From: Streptomyces californicus
Lineage (GTDB): Bacteria > Actinomycetota > Actinomycetes > Streptomycetales > Streptomycetaceae
Reading direction: 5' to 3'
Length of the DNA stretch: 64,000 nucleotides
NCBI RefSeq assembly: GCF_000717645.1
Contig: NZ_JNZZ01000003.1
Coordinates: forward strand, 62,001-126,000
Shown: positions 1 through 6,070 of the stretch, piece by piece
How the letters are laid out: each line of letters opens with the position of its first letter
How positions within the stretch are numbered: the stretch's first letter is position 1
Made by a program: the position numbers and the translations under genes
The notes under the pieces: model-generated
Database searches by the model: none
What the model was told of the DNA's origin: nothing
Seen by the model: the letters and a program-made list of their open reading frames with translations, nothing else

Positions 1-1298
1 CCGAACTGGCCGGCCTGCTTCACCGTCACCTTGGTGAACACCGCGATGGGGACGTTCAGCGGCGGCGGGGTCTGCGGGCTGAACGTGACCGGGATGAGGC
101 CGAAGAGGTTGCCCTTCAGCTCCTCCGTGTACATCGTGACCTCGCCGTTGCGGATCTCCGAGGTCGAGCCGGGGCGCGACGTGACGTGCCCGGTCGTGCC
201 CGCCGGGCCCTCGGTGAGCTGGTGCAGGTCCTTGATGTCGATCGAGGAGGCGGTGAACTTCAGCACCTTCTTGATGCTGCCGTCCGCCTTCTTCACCTCG
301 ACGATGCCGTGGTAGTCCAGACCGCGCAGGGTGAGCCGCGTCGATTCCAGGATCCAGGGGTCGGTCGGCAGGAGCGGCATGCCGGGCTCCAGCTCGGCCG
401 CGGCGAGCGCCTCCGGGTCCACCTCGGGGCACGGGAAGCGGGGCTTCGCGCCGTCCGGGATGTCCTCGTCCTTCTTGGCGTCGAGTCCCTTGGCGTCCTC
501 GTCGAGCTCCTCGACCTTCTCGCCGGCCTTCTCGGCGGCCTCGCGGATGGCGTCGGCCGCCTTGTCGGACGTCTCCTTCGCCTTGTCGGCCGCGCCCTCC
601 GCGGGGTCCTTCGCCGGGTCCTTCGGCTTCTCGGACTTCTCCGGGGCGTCGGCCGTGGGGCTCGGGGACGGGCTCGCCGGCTCGTCCGCCTTCCCCTCGC
701 CCTTGTCCTTGTCGCCGTTCGGGCCGTCGAAGAGGTCCTTGAGCGCGTCGCCGATGCCGAGCGGGTCGAGCGGGTTCTTGGACTTGGTGGGCGTCGGGGT
801 CGCGGAGGGCGTCTCGGCGGGCTTGTCGGCGGAGCGGGCGGCCTTGTCGTCGCCGGGCTTCTCGTCGGACTGCGCGCCGGGCTTCTCGTCGGCCGAGGGC
901 TCTTTCTCCGTACCGGAAGCGGAACCGCTCGCCGAGGGCTTCGGGGTGGCGGCGTCGTCCTTGCCGGAGCCGTCGTCCTTGCCGTCCTTCTCCGTGGCCG
1001 ACGGGGACGGGGTGGCCTCGGGCGACTCGGACGCGTCCGGCTCGTCGGACCGGGTGACGCAGGGGCCGGGCGCGAACGGGTTCTCGATGCGGTCCTCGGC
1101 CAGGGCCATCTTGGGCGTCAGCCCCATGCCCACGAAGACCGCCGTCGGCATGGCCGCGAGGGCCAGGGCCTTCTTGCCGCTCGGCAGGTGGAGCTTGGTG
1201 AGCAGCGACTTCCTGGGGGCCGCGTGGCGGGGCCCCTTGCGCTCGCGGATCTCGTCGCCGGGGTGGGCGTCCGTCCGCTGTCCGTCGTCACCCCGCAC
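1..1298 (-). CDS. Secreted low-complexity protein of DUF6230/DUF6114 cluster, partial
   Basis: Reading frame on the minus strand from GTG at 1298 that runs off the window edge, so the C-terminus is missing (432 residues seen). The GTG lies behind a GAGGCGGGG ribosome site and overlaps the end of the DUF6114 gene by 11 nt, which argues for translational coupling. Residues about 40-68 form a basic stretch followed by a hydrophobic segment ending in ALA, read as a signal sequence or anchor. Residues about 85-270 are a hydrophilic spacer rich in Asp, Lys, Ser, Pro and Glu with K/D repeats. After that comes an ordered, beta-rich region containing LEPGMPLLPTDPWILES and ILLTLRGLDYHG-like segments. 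I do not recognise a named domain. By position it belongs to the exported three-gene cluster with DUF6230 and DUF6114 proteins. Function unknown. Confidence 0.75.
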   Translation of the reverse strand, partial: MRGDDGQRTDAHPGDEIRERKGPRHAAPRKSLLTKLHLPSGKKALALAAMPTAVFVGMGLTPKMALAEDRIENPFAPGPCVTRSDEPDASESPEATPSPSATEKDGKDDGSGKDDAATPKPSASGSASGTEKEPSADEKPGAQSDEKPGDDKAARSADKPAETPSATPTPTKSKNPLDPLGIGDALKDLFDGPNGDKDKGEGKADEPASPSPSPTADAPEKSEKPKDPAKDPAEGAADKAKETSDKAADAIREAAEKAGEKVEELDEDAKGLDAKKDEDIPDGAKPRFPCPEVDPEALAAAELEPGMPLLPTDPWILESTRLTLRGLDYHGIVEVKKADGSIKKVLKFTASSIDIKDLHQLTEGPAGTTGHVTSRPGSTSEIRNGEVTMYTEELKGNLFGLIPVTFSPQTPPPLNVPIAVFTKVTVKQAGQF

Positions 1299-1875
1299 GA
1301 TGCCCCCCCGCCTCGGAGCCGGCCACCGGGTCGAACCCGGGGCCCTGCTGCTGCGGGACGGCCGCGGGCTGGAGCTCGCCAGCGGGGCGCTCCTCGTACG
1401 GGAAGTCCTTGGCGAGCGGGTCCCGTTCGCCGGCCGGCGCCTCGCCGGTCTGCGGCTGCGCCTCGCCGTCCTGCTGCGGCACACCGGGCGCCCAGGAAAC
1501 GGACAGGGCTCCGCCGATGAGGGAGAGCAGGAACCCGATCACGAAGCCGCCGATGTTGGCGACGGGTATGGAGATCAGCGCCAGCAGGATGGCCGCGACG
1601 CCCGCGAACACCCGGACGATGTGGTGGAACCACATGGTGAAGCCGAGCGTGATCAGCAGGATCCCGATGATCAGGGACCCGGCGCCGGCGGTCGTGGACA
1701 TCGCCAGCGTCATGTTGCCGAGGTGCAGGTCGGCGTACGGGAAGTAGGCGATGGGAAGGCCACCGGCCATGGTGAACAGACCGGCCCAGAACGGGCGGTC
1801 GCCCCGCCAGGCGCGGAAGCGTCGCCGGTAGACGCTGATGTAGTGCTCGTTCTGCCCTGTGGACTCGGGGCTCAT
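1288..1875 (-). CDS. DUF6114 family integral membrane protein
   Basis: A 195-residue membrane protein. After a basic N-terminus (YRRRFRAWRGDRPFW) there are four hydrophobic segments at roughly 27-46, 55-80, 85-105 and 107-128, then a soluble Gln/Pro/Glu-rich tail of about 65 residues. This is the architecture of the DUF6114 family, which in Streptomyces sits next to DUF6230 genes; no biochemical role is established that I know of. ATG at 1875 is preceded by AGGGAGC. It lies between the DUF6230 gene and the secreted protein gene on the same strand and is separated from the first by a strong hairpin, so it is probably transcribed at a lower level than DUF6230. Confidence 0.85.
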   Translation of the reverse strand: MSPESTGQNEHYISVYRRRFRAWRGDRPFWAGLFTMAGGLPIAYFPYADLHLGNMTLAMSTTAGAGSLIIGILLITLGFTMWFHHIVRVFAGVAAILLALISIPVANIGGFVIGFLLSLIGGALSVSWAPGVPQQDGEAQPQTGEAPAGERDPLAKDFPYEERPAGELQPAAVPQQQGPGFDPVAGSEAGGHRAG

Positions 1876-1924
1876 GGAAAACAGCTCCCTGGAACCGGTA
1901 CTGCGGTGAGAAGGGAAGGAGGGG

Positions 1925-1961
1925 GGTGGCCGGAACGTCCCGGAAGGACGTTCCGGCCACC
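1925..1961 (-). terminator. Strong hairpin between DUF6230 and DUF6114 genes
   Basis: Two perfectly complementary 16-nt arms (1925-1940 and 1946-1961) flank a 5-nt loop. It sits 11 nt downstream of the DUF6230 stop codon and about 50 nt before the DUF6114 start on the minus strand. There is no T-run, which is common in Streptomyces. It may act as a partial terminator or as a 3' stabiliser of the first message. Confidence 0.65.
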
Positions 1962-1972
1962 CGGGCCGAGTG

Positions 1973-2626
1973 CTAGTAGCACTCCTTGACGCCCGTGTGC
2001 AGCCTCAGCTTCAGGTCGCTGAGCTTGAAGGTGCCGGCGGTGGTCGCCCACGCCGTCTGCTTCACGCCGGTCAGCACGGCCTTGTCGGCCCGCTGCGCGA
2101 AGCCCGACTCGTTCGCCTGCGTACCGGGCTGGATACCGATGCTGCCCGGCTTGTTCTTCTTCGCCAGCGAACCGGCCGCGACACCGATGTCGATGTTCCG
2201 GAACTCGGCGTCGGCGTCCAGCTCGGAGACGTCCAGGTAGAGGTTGGTCGCCTCGACCGGCTTCTTCGGGTTGGTACCGGCGTTCAGCTCAAGGCTGATG
2301 CTCTTGTTGATGAACGGGACCTTCGGCGTGACCACCGACTGGCACATGTTGGTGATGGTCGCCTTGCTGAAGCCCGACACCGCGACCGCGTGCGCCGCTT
2401 CCTTGCCTTCGAGGTCCTTACCGACCGCGACGCTGCCGTACTGGACGAAGTCGTCGCCCTCGAGCCTGTCGGTGCTGACCTTGAAGCTCTGGCCGGAGAC
2501 CGCGAAGGACGCGGCGAGCGCACCCTGCGCGAGGCCGACGCCCACCGCCGCCGTGGCGACGACGCTCGGCACCATGACCAGAGCGAAACGCTTCCATCTC
2601 GTCCCACCGCGAACCTGGGAACTCAT
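1973..2626 (-). CDS. DUF6230 family secreted protein
   Basis: A 217-residue protein starting at ATG 2626 behind AAGGAG. An upstream in-frame extension to 2956 has no ribosome site and no plausible protein sequence. Residues 1-39 (basic WKRF, hydrophobic core, ending ALAAS) look like a signal peptide or anchor; the rest has alternating polar and hydrophobic strands suggesting a beta-rich exported domain. The family matches DUF6230. Old automatic annotations call some members cholesterol esterase, but I see no G-x-S-x-G nucleophile motif, so I do not support that name. It is the first gene of the minus-strand cluster with DUF6114 and the secreted low-complexity protein. Confidence 0.85.
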   Translation of the reverse strand: MSSQVRGGTRWKRFALVMVPSVVATAAVGVGLAQGALAASFAVSGQSFKVSTDRLEGDDFVQYGSVAVGKDLEGKEAAHAVAVSGFSKATITNMCQSVVTPKVPFINKSISLELNAGTNPKKPVEATNLYLDVSELDADAEFRNIDIGVAAGSLAKKNKPGSIGIQPGTQANESGFAQRADKAVLTGVKQTAWATTAGTFKLSDLKLRLHTGVKECY

Positions 2627-2980
2627 ACTTTTGCTCCTTCTTCTCGGACGTACATCTCCGGGCGGGCCTCTGGCCCGGCCTGGGATGGGAGAAGTGCTAC
2701 GTCCTCGGGAAGGAGAGCGCCCGCGATCGGAGACCTTTCCCGTATCCGATCCACCGGCGTTCACCCCCGAGCGACAACCACGGGCCGCGCGCTCCGCACG
2801 GCCGGTCGGACAGGCCCCGCTGTCGGGCGGGAACCCCCCTGTCCACGGTCGGCGCCACTGCCGCCGACCCACTCGGTGGGGACCCAACAGGCCCTCGGGC
2901 ACCGGCTGGAGACCGGGCGGAAGGTATTGGACCGAGCGTGGCCGATCGTGGTCCATTCACGCGCCCGACACAAGGGGGAT

Positions 2981-2998
2981 CGTTACTCGCTAGTAACG
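2981..2998. promoter_or_regulatory. Candidate operator TTACT-N4-AGTAA
   Basis: Inverted repeat with 7-nt arms (CGTTACT and AGTAACG) and the 4-nt spacer CGCT. The symmetry and size suit a TetR-type dimer. A related element is at 3113-3125 with a 3-nt spacer. The regulator is unknown. Confidence 0.45.
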
Positions 2999-3112
2999 CC
3001 CTGATAACCACAGGACGACAGCACGGCATCGCGCGGCGACGCAGGGTGGCACGAAAGGGACATCGGAATGGCGGGAAACTCCCTGGAAACCGGACAGAAC
3101 CGCCAGCACGCT

Positions 3113-3125
3113 TTACTCCGAGTAA
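3113..3125 (-). promoter_or_regulatory. Second TTACT/AGTAA repeat beside a TTGACA box
   Basis: TTACT and AGTAA arms separated by CCG. Read on the minus strand it lies 13 nt after a perfect TTGACA hexamer, roughly where a -10 region and start site would be. This placement suggests repression of a minus-strand promoter driving the DUF6230 cluster. No good -10 hexamer is visible, so this is tentative. Confidence 0.35.
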
Positions 3126-3197
3126 CAGCTCGCATCTTTGTCAAGATTTGGTAAAGCGGGGGCTTCTCGGGCCGTTCTTTGGCGTCCGGACGGCAAA

Positions 3198-3230
3198 ACG
3201 GCCGCATCGCCGGGCGGGCGATGCGGCCGT
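3198..3230 (-). terminator. Intrinsic terminator of the thioredoxin gene
   Basis: Complementary 14-nt arms at 3198-3211 and 3217-3230 with a 5-nt loop, followed on the minus strand by TTTT. It lies about 50 nt beyond the stop codon of the thioredoxin-TPR gene. This is one of the few hairpins in the window with a T-run. Confidence 0.8.
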
Positions 3231-3281
3231 CTTGTCACATCGGGACAATCGGGTGCGTCCGGAGCGGACGGCGGACCGGTC

Positions 3282-4253
3282 TCAGAACAGGACGCGGGCG
3301 AGCGCGGTGCGCGCTGCGGTCACCCTGGGGTCCTCGGGGCCGATCACCTCGAACAGCTCCAGCAGCCGCAGCCGGGCGGTGTTCCGCTCGTCGCCCGCGG
3401 TACGGCGGACCGCCTCGACCAGCCGGCCGAAGGCGTCCTCGACGTGACCGCCGACCAGATCCAGGTCGGCGGCGGCGATCTGGGCGTCCACATCGGCCGG
3501 ATTGTCCGCGGCCGCCGTGCGGACCGCCTGCGGGTCCATGCTCTGGACCCGTCCGAGCAGCTCCGCCTGGGCGAGGCCCAGCTTGGCCTCCGGGTTGGCC
3601 GGGTCGTCGGTGAGGACGTTCTTGTACGCCTGGATCGCGCCGCCGAAGTCGTTGGCGTCGAGCGCGGAGGCGGCGGCCTCCAGGAGGGCGTCGTACGGAC
3701 CGGCCGGGACCTCGGCCGGTGCGGCGCCCGGCGCCCCGGCGTCCGGGTCGACCGTGATGCCGGTCAGCCCGAAGCGCTCCTCGCCGACCTGGATCAGCTG
3801 GTCCAGCGTCTCGCGGATCTGGGCCTCGGGGGCCGCGCCCTGGAAGAGCGGGAGGGCCTGCCCGGCGACGACGGCGAAAACGGCCGGAATGCTCTGGATG
3901 CCGAACTGCTGCATCAGCATCTGGTTGGCCTCGACGTCGATCTTAGCCAGCAGGAAGCGGCCGTTGTACTCGACGGCCAGACGCTCCAGCAGGGGGCCGA
4001 GCTGCTTGCACGGCTGGCACCATTCGGCCCAGAAGTCGAGGACGACGGGGACCTCGGTGGAGCGCTGGAGGACGTCGCGCTCGAAACCGGCTTCATCGAC
4101 GTCGATCACCAGGGCGGCGGGCGCGACGGCGCCGGAGCCACCGGTGCGGGCGGCCTGTGCGCGGGCCTGCTCCGCCTTGGCCTTGGCCTCACCGGCCGCC
4201 TTGACGGCGGCGAGGTCGACAACGCCGCTCATGGACATGTTCCTAGGCTGCAT
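3282..4253 (-). CDS. Thioredoxin-domain TPR protein (CnoX/YbbN-like)
   Basis: A 323-residue cytoplasmic protein. Residues about 1-45 are an Ala/Lys-rich helix; about 50-155 form a thioredoxin fold with the motif WAEWCQPCK, so both cysteines of the C-x-x-C are present but the usual GP is QP. Residues about 195-323 are helical, Ala/Leu-rich repeats like the TPR tail of YbbN/CnoX, a chaperone-redox protein that holds unfolded clients and hands them to GroEL and DnaK in E. coli. I chose ATG 4253 because GGGGGAGGA lies 7 nt upstream; ATGs at 4238 and 4232 lack such a site. Monocistronic, with its own terminator. Role as a holdase or reductase is inferred from family. Confidence 0.85.
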   Translation of the reverse strand: MQPRNMSMSGVVDLAAVKAAGEAKAKAEQARAQAARTGGSGAVAPAALVIDVDEAGFERDVLQRSTEVPVVLDFWAEWCQPCKQLGPLLERLAVEYNGRFLLAKIDVEANQMLMQQFGIQSIPAVFAVVAGQALPLFQGAAPEAQIRETLDQLIQVGEERFGLTGITVDPDAGAPGAAPAEVPAGPYDALLEAAASALDANDFGGAIQAYKNVLTDDPANPEAKLGLAQAELLGRVQSMDPQAVRTAAADNPADVDAQIAAADLDLVGGHVEDAFGRLVEAVRRTAGDERNTARLRLLELFEVIGPEDPRVTAARTALARVLF

Positions 4254-4706
4254 ACGTACATCCTCCCCCCTGGGTGCGCCGTTGCGGAAAGCGAGCGCGA
4301 GAACCGGCCCGGCCGAAGGCTCCCGCCGGCGTGCGGGAGCGGACGGGCCGGGACGGCCCCGGGCCCCCGAAGGGCCCGACGGGGCCCGCGAAAGCCCCGG
4401 TGGAACTGCCGGGGCATCCGGGAGGCTCCGGTCCTGACGGTGGGTCCGTGAAGACCCGGGTGGACCTTCCGGATCCCCGTCCGGCCGGTCCGTGCGGCTC
4501 CGGGTCCCCACCCGGCGCCTGGGGCCCGCTGGGGCCCCGGTGGCTGTCGTTCGTCGCGGCGTCCGGGGGCGGGCGGGCCGCCTTCCTTACGCTACGACCC
4601 GTAGCGTAACTGTCGATGTGCTCGTCGTACCAGGTGATCCCGGTGATCTGTCTCACGGTTACCGAGGAGTAGCGGTTTCCCTACCGGCCGGTATGGTCGC
4701 CGCATC
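4254..4706. other. Divergent intergenic region, thioredoxin / TetR
   Basis: About 450 nt with no supported gene. The part next to the thioredoxin start is low-complexity GGGCCC/CCCGG-rich sequence. The part nearer the TetR start is less GC-rich and holds the inverted repeat at 4587-4609. Promoters for both divergent genes are presumably here. Confidence 0.5.
4587..4609. promoter_or_regulatory. Candidate TetR operator
   Basis: Perfect inverted repeat with 10-nt arms, TTACGCTACG (4587-4596) and its complement (4600-4609), around the 3-nt spacer ACC. It lies about 100 nt upstream of the TetR gene and between divergent genes, the classic place for an autoregulating TetR dimer. Binding by the neighbouring regulator is inferred. 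Confidence 0.65.
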
Positions 4707-5348
4707 ATGAGCGACAGCGACCCCCGAACCAGCCGGACAGGGCGTCCTCGGAGCACCGAGGCCGACGCCGCGATCCTTGAGGCGACGCGGGCGTCCCTGG
4801 TCGACCTGGGCTGGTCGAAGCTGACGATGGGGGACGTGGCGACCCGGGCCGGGGTCGCCAAGACGACCCTCTACCGGCGCTGGGCCGGCAAGAACGAGCT
4901 GGTCGTGGACGCGGTCGCGGTCCTGTTCGACGAGCTGGAACTGCCGGACCGGGGCAGCCTGGCCGCCGATGTGCAGGGCGTGGTGCTCCAGTTCGCCGCC
5001 CTGCTGGAGCGCCCGGAGACCCGGACCGCGCTGATGGCGGTGGTCGCGGAGTCCACCCGGGACGAATCGCTGCGGATGCGGATCCGGGACTCGATCGTGG
5101 AGCGGCAGAAGCGGCTGGTGCTCGAAGGACGGCGGCGGGCACAGCAGCGGGGCGAACTGCCCGTCGAGACCGACGCGGTGGTGGCGAACCGGACCGCCGA
5201 CCTGATCTTCGACGTGATCGCGGGCGCGGTGGTGCACCGCCTGCTGGTGAGCGCCGAGCCCGTCGACACCGACTGGGCCCGGCAGTTCACCCTGCTGCTG
5301 CTGTCGGGGCTGGGGCCGGGAGCGATGGAACGGCGCCCCGGGAGCTGA
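4707..5348 (+). CDS. TetR/AcrR family transcriptional regulator
   Basis: A 213-residue regulator. The N-terminal helix-turn-helix is clear at residues about 17-63, with MGDVATRAGVAKTTLYRRW as the recognition region; the C-terminal ligand and dimer domain is helical and ends RQFTLLLLSGL. ATG 4707 is preceded by a TATGGT hexamer 9 nt upstream rather than a good ribosome site, so the message may be nearly leaderless. The gene is divergent from the thioredoxin gene and convergent with the putative immunity gene. The 10-nt-arm inverted repeat upstream probably makes it autoregulatory. Ligand unknown. Confidence 0.9.
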   Translation: MSDSDPRTSRTGRPRSTEADAAILEATRASLVDLGWSKLTMGDVATRAGVAKTTLYRRWAGKNELVVDAVAVLFDELELPDRGSLAADVQGVVLQFAALLERPETRTALMAVVAESTRDESLRMRIRDSIVERQKRLVLEGRRRAQQRGELPVETDAVVANRTADLIFDVIAGAVVHRLLVSAEPVDTDWARQFTLLLLSGLGPGAMERRPGS

Positions 5349-5394
5349 TGCCCCGGGACGCCGTCCCCCCTGTTCGCACGGTGTGCGGCACCGG

Positions 5395-6060
5395 CTACCA
5401 GCGCGTCTGATGCTCCACGTCGGACACATGGAAGCGCCCGTAGCCGAATGCCTCGCCGAGAGCCTCGTACCGGGCGTACTGGGCATCGGAGATCGGCACC
5501 CAGCAGGTGCTCAGCACCCGCAGGAGGAGCCGGAAGCCGAGGTCGGGATCGACCTGGGCGGTGACCGATTCCAGGGCCCGGACCACCTCGCCCGGCGCAT
5601 GGCCGAAGAGCGTCCCGTCCTTCGCCGCCGCCCTCGCCGCCAGGGCGGGCTCCACCTCCGCGACGGCCGCCAGGACGGCCCGGACCGATTCCTCGGACGC
5701 CGCGACCGGCTCGACCGCCGACGACTCTGCCGGGTCGGCCCGCCGCGCCGGTTCGGAGCAGACGGCCGCGACCTGGCGCAGCCAGTCCCGTCCGTCGACG
5801 CCGAAGAAGGCGAGGTTGTACCCGCCCTCCGAGGCGACCGCCCACACCGTCGTGATGACCTCGGTGGGCAGGGGGCTCTGTTCGAGGCGGACCGCGTCCG
5901 CCAGGATCGCCGAGGCCGCCTCTCCCGCAGGCTCGTCCAGGTGCCCCAGGGCGGCGTCCGCGATGGTCTCGTCGACGGTCCGCTCATGGGACCACGGCCC
6001 GGCGAAGAACTTGGTCAGCCGACTGAGACCGAAATCCCACTCGGTGTGGCGCGGTGTCAT
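5395..6060 (-). CDS. Unrecognised protein, probable immunity protein of adjacent toxin
   Basis: A 221-residue, acidic, soluble protein without signal peptide or membrane segments. It begins MTPRHTEWDFGLSRLTKFF and is mostly helical with many Ala, Glu and Val; the C-terminal part holds FRLLLRVLSTCWVPISDAQY. I do not recognise the family. ATG 6060 has GAGAGAGGA 5 nt upstream and lies only 10 nt after the toxin stop codon on the same strand. A small gene directly after a polymorphic toxin is almost always its cognate immunity protein, which would bind the toxin tip in the cytoplasm of the producer and its kin. That role rests on position alone. Confidence 0.65.
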   Translation of the reverse strand: MTPRHTEWDFGLSRLTKFFAGPWSHERTVDETIADAALGHLDEPAGEAASAILADAVRLEQSPLPTEVITTVWAVASEGGYNLAFFGVDGRDWLRQVAAVCSEPARRADPAESSAVEPVAASEESVRAVLAAVAEVEPALAARAAAKDGTLFGHAPGEVVRALESVTAQVDPDLGFRLLLRVLSTCWVPISDAQYARYEALGEAFGYGRFHVSDVEHQTRW

Positions 6061-6070
6061 GGTTCCTCTC

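Larger units (their letters stand above)
2627..3197. other. Long non-coding interval upstream of DUF6230 gene
   Basis: No convincing gene in about 570 nt. It holds two TTACT...AGTAA inverted repeats: one with 7-nt arms CGTTACT/AGTAACG at 2981-2998 and one at 3113-3125. On the minus strand a TTGACA (3144-3139) lies just upstream of the second repeat, so a repressed promoter for the DUF6230 cluster is plausible. The leader would then be long (over 400 nt). Confidence 0.5.

Noticed and set aside
1973..2626. Cholesterol esterase name for the DUF6230 protein
   Set aside because: No G-x-S-x-G serine-hydrolase motif is visible; the family has no proven esterase activity that I know of.
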